Source: Dioscorea cayenensis subsp. rotundata (lineage: Eukaryota; Streptophyta; Magnoliopsida; Dioscoreales; Dioscoreaceae). Taken from it: 64,000 nt of DNA. The stretch lies in the NCBI RefSeq assembly GCF_009730915.1, contig NC_052489.1, positions 744,001-808,000 on the forward strand, given 5' to 3'. Below, one piece after another: positions 35,370 through 46,800 of the stretch. Made by a program: the position numbers and the translations under genes. Position 1 is the first letter of the stretch, and every line of letters starts with the position of its first letter. The notes beneath the pieces were generated by a model that was not told where the DNA came from, searched no databases, and saw only the letters and a program-made list of their open reading frames with translations.

Positions 35370-35377
35370 TATATAAA
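35370..35377 (+). promoter_or_regulatory. TATA box of the glycolipid transfer protein gene
   Basis: TATATAAA within CCCTATATAAACCC. It is followed by a GC-richer leader exon that ends at a CAG|GTGAGG donor (35480), and an acceptor at 35732, giving a 5' untranslated intron before the ATG at 35749. Confidence 0.65.
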
Positions 35378-35748
35378 CCCTTCTCCCTGGAATCTCTCGG
35401 TTGCCTCTCCACTCCTCCCTCTGATCGGAGCTATTGGCGAAGGTAGTGGGATTCTCGAGGCGAACTCGCTCATCTTCAGGTGAGGAATCTCTGATCCCTC
35501 TTTTACTTCTTATCTGATTGATCTCCGATCGGAGATCGATTTCGAAATGGGATTTCAGTGGGTGTATTTCTCGAGATCTGGTTCATTTGCTTCGTTTAAT
35601 CTTCTGATTGATGTTTCGATTGTGACCTTGTGGTTGGTTTTAGCTTCTCAGATCAGTTGAGGTTTTTAGTTTTTGTTTGTTCTTGGTGGAATGGAGAGAT
35701 TAGATTGATGGATTTTGGTTGGATTTTTGTAGATCTTGCGTTGTGGCA

Positions 35749-37729
35749 ATGGAGGGGACTACGGTGTTCACGCCATCACTGGAAGGCATGAAGCACGTCA
35801 AGTCTGAGGGTGGGGAGATGCTCACCAAGCCCTTCCTCGATGTGTGCAAGCTTGTGCTGCCGGTCATAGGTATTTCAATGCATGGCTCCTAATTCATTTT
35901 TTTTTTTGGTATCATTAGATGTCCAAGTTTAGATCTCTATATTAGAATTTGCAATGATTTTGCTAAGAGTTTTGCAAAGTTTAGATCTTTTTATGTGAGG
36001 TTATTTGACTTAATTCATTTGTGATGATCTATTTGGCATGGTGAAAGAGGCAAAGAGGCAAATTTATCTGTACTTAGTTGTAGTACTGCTTTAGTTAGGA
36101 GGCTCTTGACTAAATGAGGGTACTTCATGTTGCACACTGTCTTCAAGCATTTTCATTGGTACTATTTTCTAACTTTCAGGTCCTAGTAATGTTTTATTCT
36201 CTTGTCATTTACTTTTGGTGAGATATGACAATCTGCAGAAGGCCCTTTCCTAATACTTGAAATGATAATCTGAATGTGAAGTTCCTATGAACTTTTCTCT
36301 TATCAACTGCATTTGATCTGATAAAGGGTGTTGCATGCCTTCATTCTTCCTTTTGATTTATTTTCTTTCTCATCTCAGAAAAGTTTGGAGCTGCAATGAC
36401 ACTCGTAAAGTCTGATATAGGGGGTAATATTTCGGTAAGATATCTCTTCTGTTTTGCAACTGTTAGTTATATAAATCAGTGATCCTCTGTAATTTTCTTC
36501 ATTTGTTTACAGAGGATGAGTAAACTAATTCTTCTCAATCTGTCATTTTATCATATGGCGTAGAATATATTGAAGTCTTGAAACATTATTTCTTTTTAAT
36601 GGTTACAGTTTTGATAAGACGCAATCAGTGATAAACATGAACTATTTTGCTTGATCTGTAGTTTCTCTTCACTCCAATTTTTTCTTGTTGAGCTCTCATT
36701 TTTTGGCTTGGGTTATTTATGTAGAGATTGGAAGCCAAATATAATTCTGATCCATCAAAGTTTGAGCTCCTCTACAGCATGGTCCATGTAGAGGTTGAAT
36801 CCAAAACGGCAAAAGCTTCTTCAAGCTGTACCAATGGGCTTCTGTGGCTGACAAGGTCCTCTTTTTAATGATCTATGTCATAAGTTGCGTATTTTATTAG
36901 ATCTCAAGTATATGTGATTTCATGACATTACTGTATTATCTCCACCATGTGACACAAATTTCTCATAGTTAACTTTTAAGCTATTACTATTTACTCTTTC
37001 TTCCATCAATTTCAGGGCCATGGACTTCCTGGTGGAACTATTCCGCAACTTGGTTGAACATCATGATTGGACAATGTCACAAGCTTGTACAGATTCCTAT
37101 GCCAAAACTCTGAAGAAATGGCATGGTTGGCTGGCTAGTTCTAGTTTCACGGTAATAATTCAAACTCTTCTGCAACAGAAGTGGTCTCTTAAGATGAAAA
37201 CTTCCTATCTAGAATCAGTAACTGCCTTTTTTTAGTCACTCTACTGATGCTGCAAATAAAACTATCTATTGTGAAAAAGAAACCCTCATAGTATGTCTAA
37301 AGTCTAAACCCTGTCTGATGCATTCTAGTTTGCTAACTTGTGCCAATTTGTCTTGATTTCCATCTATGTTTTTGCCTTTTTGGGAGCAATTATTACTGCT
37401 AAACATTGTATTTAACACAATAAGGAAAAAGTAGTACGAATTTGAACACTACCTTTGTCTTTGCAGTTAGCCATGAAACTTGCTCCGGACAGGAACAAAT
37501 TCATGGAAGTGATAGGAGGATCAGGTGATCTAAATGCCGATATGATGAAATTTTGCTCAACTTTCTCTCCTTTTCTTGAAGAGAATCACAAATTTCTGGT
37601 ATGATATCACCTACATAATTTCACTCTTTAGGATTACTTTTAAATATCTTTGCCCAATTGTCTTGATGAGGTCCTATATTATGTTCTTGGCAGGCTAGTG
37701 TTGGTCTTGATGATCTCAAAGCATCTTGA
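35749..37729 (+). CDS. GLTP1: Glycolipid transfer protein domain protein (six coding exons)
   Basis: Exons 35749-35869, 36379-36434, 36725-36855, 37016-37151, 37467-37598 and 37694-37729 give 203 residues, the usual size for plant GLTP1 (At2g33470). Marks of the fold include FTPSLEGMKHVKSEGG at the N-terminus, VKSDIGGNISRLEAKY with the Asp and Asn of the sugar headgroup site, LLWLTRAMDFLVELFRNL with the conserved Trp, and SYAKTLKKWHGWLASS. The product moves glycosylceramides or related sphingolipids between membranes in the cytosol. The last exon codes for 11 residues and the stop. All introns are GT-AG. Confidence 0.94.
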
Positions 37730-38543
37730 TTTTTCTTAATTTATCTTTATGAAAAATAATTCCCATCCGCTCATCTCGAGTGTTATATTTATACTTCCAA
37801 AGGTGAACTTATGAGTTCATATTTATGAAGTTCCAAACCTGTTCTAAAATCTCTTATTTCCTTGTGTTTCTTTAGAATGAACCCTAATTGCTTGCAGTTA
37901 TACCTCTTTCTCCTTTTATCTCCTTGATAATTGAAGACTTAAGTTTGGAAAGGTATTATTTATTCAATTTTAAATTGTGTTAAGCTTTGATGTGGGGTTG
38001 ATTTTTTTATTTTTATTTTTGTTTTTCAAACATGAAGTAATTATTGTATTATTGAATGGTGAATTATTAAGCTCCAAATCTAGAGTGGAGAGTAGCCACA
38101 TTTATATGAAATAATTTTACCAAATTGAATTTTCAAATAAATCTCAGGGTTTTTACTTGGACGCAAATAAAATTATTTAAAATAAATTATGTAGTTTAAA
38201 TAATTTTCTCCTGGACGTCCAGGATAAAATGGACGAGCTTTATATTTTTTTAATAATATTTTTTTCTGTACGTATCTGTGTAGTTAACTTATTAAAATAT
38301 TTTATTTATGATTGAAAATAATAATAATACTAAAAGACTCATATATTAACGGTATTTCATCTCACGTAAAAAAAAAAACAAAAGTGAGATATGCATACAT
38401 TCTTAGTGTTATAATAAAAGTGAGATATACCTGTCGCACGCTCCATATGATTTTTAGTTTAATTTTTTTAAAAAAAATAGCCAAATCATCAATGATACAA
38501 AAGAAATTATGTACTTTATAAAAATCATATATGGAGCAAGAAT
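37730..38543. other. Intergenic DNA downstream of the GLTP gene
   Basis: No gene is seen. It contains a 16-bp perfect palindrome, TCCTGGACGTCCAGGA (38209-38224), and two nearby copies of AAAGTGAGATAT. The last 10 bp (38534-38543) are the left target duplication of the MITE that follows. Confidence 0.5.
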
Positions 38544-39005
38544 GGGTAAATTTTTTTCAGTGAGTCTTGAGTTTGGCGCTTATATCGGTTTAGCTAACTT
38601 TTCGATTTGTATCAAAATAAGCGCGAAAATTTTTAATTTTTGTTTCTCCGATGAGACAATTGGGGATTCAGTTATCGATCGATTGACGTGAAAGCCGTAA
38701 ATATGATGTGAACACCCAGGAACCAACTCAGCACATGTCCACATCATCAACTTATACACGTAGCCTAATTGGTTACCACATCATCATCCCTTTCCAGCTT
38801 GGTTGATTATGTGGATAGTTGCTGACTTGGTTCCAAGGTGTCTACATCGTATTTCCGAGCTTCAGCGTCACTCGATTATAACCAAAAATCCCCAATTGCC
38901 CCTGCCGAGAAACAAAATTAAAACTTTTGCTCGTTTTGATACAAATTGAAAGTTAGCTCCAAACTGATATAGCGCTAAACTCGTGATCGTTGGAAAAATT
39001 TACCC
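38544..39005. mobile_element. Foldback MULE-type MITE with perfect 10-bp target duplication
   Basis: The element is 462 bp and is flanked on both sides by GAGCAAGAAT (38534-38543 and 39006-39015). It begins GGGTAAATTTTT and ends AAAAATTTACCC. The two arms, each about 200-220 bp, are imperfect inverted copies of each other nearly to the centre. Matching blocks include TTTGTATCAAAA, CAATTGGGGATT and GGAACCAA.TCAGCA. Long terminal inverted repeats and a 9-11 bp target duplication are the marks of Mutator-like elements. There is no coding capacity. The intact flanks suggest a fairly young insertion, while the arms have diverged from each other, so the divergence predates this insertion. Confidence 0.9.
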
Positions 39006-39015
39006 GAGCAAGAAT

Positions 39016-39155
39016 TGAACAAAAGGAAGGGTTCCGGGGGAAATAAATAAATACTTTATATATATATATATATATATTTAAAAGAGAAAGGGTAAGAAAA
39101 TTTTCAGAATTTTGGAAAATTAAAAAAAGAAACGGAAGGAAAAATATAGAAATTT
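39016..39155. other. Short AT-rich spacer
   Basis: Contains an (AT)n run at 39056-39078; nothing else is seen. Confidence 0.5.
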
Positions 39156-39224
39156 TTAAGACATTATTTCCGGATGAATAACACTACTTTAAATAATACT
39201 ATTCATCTTGAAATAATGTCTTAA
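39156..39224. repeat. Hairpin-forming inverted repeat
   Basis: The arms TTAAGACATTATTTC and GAAATAATGTCTTAA enclose further pairing (GATGAATA against TATTCATC), giving about 34 bp of imperfect stem with almost no loop. It could be a tiny MITE or a fragment of one. The left arm shares GATGAATAACA with the tandem repeat downstream. Confidence 0.65.
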
Positions 39225-39286
39225 TTCTTAAATGCAACTCCGGAGGTGAGGTTGTAAATAGCAAATGCAACCCGATCTCCGGGTTG

Positions 39287-39409
39287 CATTCAGAATGAAT
39301 AACATTATTTATTTAAAAATCTAAAAACATTCCGAATGAATAACATTATTTATTTAAAAATCTAAAAACATTCCGAATGAATAACATTATTTATTTGAAA
39401 AGCTAAAAA
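39287..39409. repeat. Three copies of a 41-bp tandem repeat
   Basis: Units start at 39287, 39328 and 39369 with CATTCMGAATGAATAACATT and end with CTAAAAA. The first and third units carry one or a few changes. Just before them a small hairpin, GCAACCCGATCTCCGGGTTGC (39267-39287), overlaps the first unit by one base. Confidence 0.9.
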
Positions 39410-39806
39410 CACGGTTATGATCGATGCATATATTTACATATTTATGTGCCTGTGCGTCCGTGCGTGCGTCAGAACAATACACTCTTTGCGCTTTAAAGTT
39501 TTAAACTTCAATTACCGACGTTCAGCAGACAACACTTAAACTGCCCCTCAACACCCATGAAAATGAAATGAAATCTAAAAAGTAAACCACGTTCTATTGC
39601 AGTAAACATCCACGAAACTTCTTCAATAACAAACTCACAAAAAAACACCACCAAAGTCAAAAGCAACTCTCCTACTTTCAGCAGAACTAACCACTAACTC
39701 TCAAGTCAATATCATGCTTTTTTACAAAAAAAATTACTAAGACTTATCCGACATTAAGAAGTATACTCTAAAATATCCATGAATAATATGTTTGTTTGAG
39801 CTTGCC

Positions 39807-39814
39807 TATAAATA
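39807..39814 (+). promoter_or_regulatory. TATA box of the secreted peptide gene at 39892
   Basis: TATAAATA, 78-85 bp upstream of the ATG, at a normal distance for a short leader. Confidence 0.6.
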
Positions 39815-39891
39815 AATAATACAGTCAGCAACACATTCATCCTACCTTCAAAATCTTTCATATATCAATCTCTTTAACAAGTGCTTGAAAA

Positions 39892-40215
39892 ATGAGGATC
39901 TTCATGAGGTTCTCAACAACTGTTCTTGTTCTCCTTCTATGTCTTCATGGATTGAGGGGTGTTAGACACTTACATGGCAGCGAAGGCTTCATCTTCCGGC
40001 CACTTGTGAAGGGTCAGAATACCCGGTCAGGACCTTCCGGGTGCACGCACACAGCTCACCGGAGTGGCAGTGGGCAAAGCTGCCCAATCCCCGGATTCAA
40101 TGGCGCCGGTGATGCATACCACACTCACAGATTCAACCCTGCTGATGATGCATTTGCTCACACAGATACATACCGACGAGATAGCAACATGACTTTCAAT
40201 GTACCTAATCCTTAG
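39892..40215 (+). CDS. Small secreted cysteine-pair peptide precursor
   Basis: A 107-residue, single-exon precursor. Residues 1 to about 24 are a signal peptide (MRIFMRFSTTVLVLLLCLHG). The middle holds FRPLVKG, then RSGPSGCTHTAHRSGSGQSC and PIP, so a cysteine pair spaced 12 residues apart sits in the same order of motifs (KG, S.PS.C, G..CP.P) as the peptides at 87-7507. The SGPS motif also recalls PIP/PIPL peptides. Unlike the others, about 40 hydrophilic His/Asp-rich residues follow the second cysteine. Expression is supported only by the TATA box and leader. A signalling role is inferred. Confidence 0.75.
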   Translation: MRIFMRFSTTVLVLLLCLHGLRGVRHLHGSEGFIFRPLVKGQNTRSGPSGCTHTAHRSGSGQSCPIPGFNGAGDAYHTHRFNPADDAFAHTDTYRRDSNMTFNVPNP

Positions 40216-42534
40216 AAATGAAGGCCTGTAGCAGTATGACATGCTTGAATTCCATTTATATCTGTTTGTTTCATTACTGCAAGGGATGCACATTATTTGG
40301 CATATTTGCTAAGAAAAAAAAATAGATAAAAGAAAAGTTCTGATAATTAACAGAGCAATATGATGTTCAGCTGCTAATCAAGTACTAATTCCACAGCACT
40401 GAAGCTGTAAGTTTTCTTGTTTACAACTTCAATTGCTCTTGTGATCATTTGCTTATTATCATTGCCGATATTTATGGAAACAAAGAAATTCTCACGAACA
40501 CCTCTGATCAGCAAACTTGTATCTTTCTGCCACTTTTTTTTTTTTTTCTGAAATTGACATCAAAAGGGAGTTATTGCCACTTATGTACTTAGTTACACAT
40601 TTTCTTATGGAATTATTATTAGACTATCTTGTCTAGAAAGAGGCTTGCCTTTGGAAAAAAAACATTACAAACAGTTGTGGACCTAATGAATGATCAGTAC
40701 CAATTGAAAAAGTAAGGTTGCGTCATAAACAAGTAAATATACAACACTGAACTTGATGCAGTTATCGAGAATGCATGTGAAATTTCTGGAAATTTACATA
40801 AGATCAAGATACACAACCTTGATATGCAAATATTCAAACACTAGCATTGAAAATAGTTGCTTTGTTTATCAAAACTACAAGTTATTTTCTACAAGCTTGA
40901 AAAAGAACCATTCAACTAATCCTTCCTAAATAATCAGTCTAAAACTAGTTGGTTGCTTAGGTATTGTCAATACACTTCCTTTGTAACCAGGCTCTATACT
41001 CAATTTGAATAAAATCTCAGAGCAATCCATACTGATTTATTGGTTGATTTCTTCTTGCAAAGGAAAGCAATTTTAAAAATGGAACTCTAGAATAAGAATT
41101 CACTAGGTTTTTCATTAAGGTACTGATTGCGGCAGACTTAGAAGGAACTAACGATCTTAATTGTTAATTGTGATATTAAGAGGAAAATTATGTTTTTACA
41201 AGTAAATCCAAACAGGCCCTAAGAAGTTAAGGTGTAAGTGCCCCTAAGTAATTATTGAGTTATTCTCCAAGACATTGTTAGTACAAAAAGAAACATAAAG
41301 ATGCCAATATGGTGAAGGGGAAATTCAGTACACAACTTGAAAAGCAAGGCAGTAAAACCATTTCCCCAAAAAAACCAAGCATATATGAGCATAAAATTTC
41401 ACTGTAAGTCCACCCAATCACTGCTTGAAATGCACTAAAGAAAATTCATATTTCATATAACCATTGGTTGTGGTAAACAGCAAACAAGCATCTTGGCAGG
41501 ATGGTTATCCTCCCAACAAAAGCATTAATAATCACAAAGCAACCAGCCTCAATCAAGAAATATTGGCTTACTTGAAATGGTGGTAAAGAAACCACAAATA
41601 ACAAAGTTTCAACACTGACAAATCCCTATCTCAACATTTTATAACATACATATTCTTCAGATGTTACTGCTATCAAATGCATACACTATCTTTACATCAC
41701 ATGAACGACATTTAGGAAACAGGACATACCAAATGTTCTATAATTTTCTCTACCAGAAAAGCATCTACCTCATTTCCTTACAATCATTAGTAATCTTCAC
41801 TGATTTTTTCCAGCCTACAAAAGAAATCACAAATGAACTCTTAACATACAATCTATTCAGTTCCAAAAATGATTTTTTTTTTTCAACTACCCAATCACTG
41901 TAATAGCCTCACTGATCCCACATAACATGTTTCCCAGAGAAAATTCTTTTCCATATGACATCCAGTCAGAACCCACATTACCATGGATAGAAAAAAATTG
42001 CAAATATCACTCAACAATTCAATTGAAAGCAAATGGAAGCAAATCAAGCTCTAAATCATTGTCTCACTGATGCCATGAAATGTATTTCCCAACCAATTGT
42101 TTTCCTCTGTATGACTTCCGTGACTTACAGTCAGAACTACTATTTACAAACATTTTTTTAAAACATAAACAGCATCCATTCATTCCACTTCTTAATTCCA
42201 AACTCATTCATTCAAGCTCAAAAACAATTGCTTCATTGATGCCATACAATGCATTTCCCAATATTCCCAACAAAATTTCTTTTTTAAATAAATTCCTAAT
42301 TAGACTTCACAATTCCACGCACAAAAAAGAAAATTTGGAAATTTGGCAATGGAGAAAACCTGCTGCAAGCTTCCCAATTCTCCAATAGAAATCCAATTAC
42401 AGTATGTTGAACGCTAAATTATTGAGGAAAAATGGAAAACATTCATCTCTCCTCTTGATTCCACCTCTATTAATACAAGGTAGCAAAATCATCGAAAAAG
42501 ATCACAACTTGCAACAAGAAACAAACCTACCTCC
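40216..42534. other. Gene-poor stretch upstream of the bL12m stop codon
   Basis: No coding gene is recognised. The bL12m stop at 42535 is followed on its strand by GGAGGTAGGT, a plausible donor, so a 3' untranslated intron may extend into this stretch. At 41204-41222, AATCCAAACAGGCCCTAAG looks like a lone end of a hAT- or PIF-type MITE; no partner end was found. Confidence 0.45.
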
Positions 42535-43101
42535 TCATTCTAAGACGACCTTTGCGCCGAGCTCCTTCAACTTCTCCGCAATCTTCTCCGCCTCCTCTTT
42601 CGGCACCCCCGTCTTCAACACTGCAGGAGCCTTCTCCACCAGATCCTTGGCCTCCTTTAAACCCAGATCGGTAAACGATCGAACCTCTTTGATGATCTTA
42701 ATCTTAGAAGCAGCATCGAAACTCTCAAGCTTCAAATCAAATGCAGTTTTCTCCTTCTTCTCCTCAACCTTCTCCGCCACCGCGTTGGCACCTGCTAGCC
42801 CCCCGCCGCCACCTCCAACCCCCGTTCCCGGCGCCATCACGGCCATGAACGGCATTTCCTCAACACCCAATCGTTTCCTTAGGACCTCCGTGAGATCCAC
42901 AACCTCGAGGAGAGTAAGTCCAGAGATCTCGTCCACAAGGGCGGAGACACGCTGGCTGGGCTGATTCGAAGCGGAGGTTGACTCGCAGGCGGAGCTCCAT
43001 AACCTCCATGGCGGCGTCCCCGGCCGGAGAATCCCATGGAGGTGATCCAAGGGGCTAGGGTTCCGGCGAGCAAGCCGGAGAAGACGGAGAGAATGGCTCA
43101 T
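42535..43101 (-). CDS. Mitochondrial ribosomal protein bL12 (L7/L12)
   Basis: A 188-residue, single-exon protein. The ATG at 43101 ([16 protein letters not shown]) begins an Arg/Leu/Ser-rich presequence typical of mitochondrial import. I preferred it to the ATG five codons upstream. The N-terminal dimerisation region ([25 protein letters not shown]) and a Gly/Ala hinge lead to the C-terminal domain [39 protein letters not shown] and ELGAKVVLE. It forms the stalk of the large ribosomal subunit that recruits translation factors. A plastid location cannot be excluded, but the presequence favours mitochondria. Confidence 0.92.
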   Translation of the reverse strand: MSHSLRLLRLARRNPSPLDHLHGILRPGTPPWRLWSSACESTSASNQPSQRVSALVDEISGLTLLEVVDLTEVLRKRLGVEEMPFMAVMAPGTGVGGGGGGLAGANAVAEKVEEKKEKTAFDLKLESFDAASKIKIIKEVRSFTDLGLKEAKDLVEKAPAVLKTGVPKEEAEKIAEKLKELGAKVVLE

Positions 43102-43124
43102 AGTGACAAAGAGCACCGGAAGAG

Positions 43125-43133
43125 AAACCCTAG
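43125..43133. promoter_or_regulatory. Telo-box in the bL12m leader
   Basis: AAACCCTAG, 24 bp upstream of the bL12m ATG. Such boxes are common in promoters of ribosomal protein genes in plants. Confidence 0.55.
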
Positions 43134-43415
43134 TCTAAAACCTCATTGAAATTTGGGATCTTTTTGCATATACACCCCTTCAGTATCTAATTTTTACATC
43201 AAAACTCTCTTGTAAAATTCTTTTTACCACCTCATGTTTTATATATTTACAAAAAAAAACCTAATTTATTTGTATCAAAATACATGCCCTCATATGTATA
43301 CAATATAAAATAAAACTAAAAATAGCACATAAAAATATACATCAAATGTCAAAACACTTGTTTTTCTTAGTAGTGTGTATATATATCTTATCAAAATTTC
43401 AATTTAAAATGAGAA

Positions 43416-43658
43416 ATTTTTTTTATTAAAGTGGATAAATCACAAATTTATTGAAAAAAAAAACAAGTACAATAATAACAACATAAAAGAAACTTATAAC
43501 AGACTATAAAACCAAATAACTAAGAGAATTAGTCACTAACGGGAATAAACTCCTAATATGAAATAGAAAAAACATGCGTTAGACCAGGCGAAAACTACTC
43601 CATATCAGTGGAATTTTTCTATGTCCTCGCATTTAAAAAGACGAGCTAGCGCTTCAAC
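43416..43658 (-). mobile_element. 5'-truncated LINE tail with 13-bp target duplication
   Basis: Flanked by TTTAAAATGAGAA at 43403-43415 and at 43659-43671, a perfect 13-bp direct repeat. On the minus strand the insert ends AATAAATTTGTGATTTATCC followed by ACTTTAATAAAAAAAAT, a plant LINE-like 3' end with an A-rich tail. The 243-bp insert has no coding region. Its 5' end is not tRNA-like, so a truncated LINE is likelier than a SINE. It lies about 220 bp upstream of the HflX start codon. Confidence 0.78.
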
Positions 43659-43878
43659 TTTAAAATGAGAATTTTCATGAAGATATTGTATCAAATAATT
43701 TCAAATTTTAAAGGATATAATAAATGTGAAAGAATCCAGAGTATATACCCAAGAGGGAGTTTTGCAAATACTGAAGATACCAAGGAGAAATTTGCAAAAA
43801 TTAGGAAACAAAAGCTAGAAAAATCTCAAATGGTCCTCGAGAAACCCAATCCTAGAAATCGAGAGACGAGAGAAGCCA

Positions 43879-46800
43879 ATGAGGGTCACCTTCTCCGCCG
43901 TTGTTGCCCCTCCTCCCTCTCCTTCCGCTCCTCGGAGGCATCCACAGATCCTCAAGCAACCCCGCTCCCATCCACACCTCCATTGCGTTCCACTGTCAGC
44001 ATCCCCAGGGACGTCAAGAATCCGCCGCATCGTCGGTGTCTTGGAAAAAGACGCGCCGGAGGTGGAAACAGCTGCTGCGGTAGACGCTGATGGAGGAGAA
44101 AGCGAGATTGGAATCAATGGGTTTGCGGTGGAGACTGTGGAAGTTGCCCGGGATTCACCTCGGAAGGTACTTGGGAGGAGCAAGAAGATGGCCCAAGAAG
44201 AGGATGATAGTTCTGATAGGTATAAATTGCGGAATGGGAGGGAGGTTAGTTTTGTCTTGATTTGATCTTCTAATCATTTGATTTTGTGGTGTAGTTTTCC
44301 TTTTTGAAATTTAGATTTATAATCAATAAAAAATCTTGGAAATGTTGAATGAAATTAATAAAAAGGAGTCTGTTTGGAGACTTGATAAAGAGTGTCCGTT
44401 TCTAGGTTTGTTGATCAAATAGGAGTTGCCAAGCTATGTACTTTTGATTATGTAGCGCCTTGTATTCTCATCTGTTTTGCCATCAAGATAGTGAACTATC
44501 GTTATTTACCTGTTCAATTGCTAGTTTGTTGTTTATAAGTTTTCAAATTCCCAGATATTTGAAGAGAAAGCATATCTAGTTGGGGTTGATTGCAGAGGCA
44601 AGGAAGATGCTTTATTTAGCACTGAAGATTCTTTGAAGGAGCTTGCGCAGCTTGCAGACACAGCTGGCCTTTTGGTTGTTGGTTCAACTTCTCAAAAGTG
44701 TGTTTTTCTCCTTTATGCTATTCACATTGATGCCTCTTACCTTTTTCAATTTATTTTTGTGAAATCTTCTACTTATGGTCTTAGAGTTCAGTTAGCATTC
44801 TACTTTATGCTTATCATGACTAAAACTAATGGGCCTGATCATGGAATGTTTTTTTAGGTGAGATTACATGTGCTATGTATGTAAAATATGTCTTGTCTTC
44901 GAGTAATCTGTGCACGTGTGCATTCTAACTTAGTTGATCGATGTCTTCATCCACAATCTCATGGAAGCCAGTTGAAGTGGTAACATCAGCTTACTAAACT
45001 GCTTGACTCTTTCATTGCTATTCTTTGACCAGGACTGTCTCTATGAGCTGCAAGATTTCTATATACTTGTATAAGTTCACATATTTTATATGAAGTACTC
45101 AGCATGTTCTGCACGATTTTCTGCGAGTATTGCAAATTTTTTAATTTCTTTCTCCTTGAGTCTAAATGCTTTTGCTGCATATATTTAGTTTATCTTCTAA
45201 GTAGGCATTCACATTCATAACCTCTTGCATAAATATCAGCTGAATGTGCCAATCTCCAGATAACCATTGATATGCTCCTCAATAAGTTATCAGATTGTTT
45301 GAGGTTTTCAACTTTTATGTTCTCATGATCTTTGTTTTGCACGGTAAACCAGATTATGCTATTGTGATGAGTAAAAGTTATATGGGTCAGGTTGAACTTA
45401 TGCCTTGTCTACATGATTGTTTGGTGATGACGTACCTAATAAACTGGTAGTATGCTCAAGAAAAGAATTTGTGGTATCAACAATGTTGCATGGTTTTGTT
45501 TTTATTTCTGAAGGTCCATACTGATTTTGTTGAAGATTTGATGTTCTAAACTTGAAAAGTGTAAGGCAGTGTGTATACTGTTTTTGATATGGATAAAGTA
45601 CATTACATAATTTGCTTTCCATTTGATGTGATTATCATTTGATTGCAGTAATAATCGCATCTCTGAATGCAATTGAAAGTCTTTTAGATTTTCTTAGGCT
45701 TGCTGCACCAAACCCAAGGACATACATTGGATCTGGCAAGGTTGCCGAAATCAAGACTGCAATCCATGCCCTTGACGTTGAGACTGTGATCTTTGATGAT
45801 GAATTATCAGCAGGGTAAGATACCATCACCCAAGTGAACATTTTATTTTATTTTTTAACGTATGCACAAATAGCAAATTCATCCTTCTCTTGATGAGAGT
45901 ATTGCTATAATGTAATCTTTGTTTCTTTCACAACTGTTGACAAATCCTTCGAAAATCAGAGTATAGCCAGGTGAAGTTCTGCTTGAATCCTAAACATGTC
46001 AAAAGGATTTCCTAAGGTTTAAATATCCTTCATGTTCTGTACTTCAATTTTTTTTCTCCTCATATATCTGTAAATTTAATTTCTAGGCAACTACGCAACT
46101 TGGAAAAAGCATTTGGTGGGGATGTTCGGGTATGTGACCGCACTGCCTTGATTCTGGATATCTTTAACCAAAGGGCTGCTACACATGAAGCATCTTTACA
46201 GGCAAGGCAACAATCTAGCTAATTGTTTCTAATTTTGTTTTTATATGGGCCATGTAATAATGCCCATGCCAAATGAAATTAATGCTACATCACTGTCACA
46301 TCCTTATATCTTTAAGTTTCTAACTGGGAACCATTTTATATTTACAGGTTGCTTTGGCACAAATGGAATACCAACTTCCTCGACTAACAAAAATGTGGAC
46401 CCACCTTGAACGTCAAGCTGGAGGCAAAGTTAAGGGTATGGGTGAAAAACAAATTGAAGTAGACAAGCGTATTTTACGCACTCAAGTAAGTTGTTTTCTT
46501 GGAGTACCAAAATCTTTTCTACAAATGTTGGATGGGAACACTTGCATCTTCAAGAGTTTGAATGCCAATGACTAAGGATTGGTTCTTTTAATTTTCGTGT
46601 TAAATAGATGTTTAGTGGGTTCTTTTGGAGCCATGTTGGATGGGAACTTCTAAATAAACACTATGGTGGTGTTATCTCTTTGATCTAAGTACTTATTTTC
46701 TGAATCTTTGTGGTGTTGTCCACATCATCTCATCAATGATCTCTCCTCAGAGCTGATATATTTTGCTTTAAGTTTGTTTAAGTTACTTTTCTAGCGATAT

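Noticed and set aside
41204-41222. AATCCAAACAGGCCCTAAG as the end of a DNA transposon
   Set aside because: Only one end is visible; no matching TTAGGGCCTGTTTGG end was found on the left, so no element is called.
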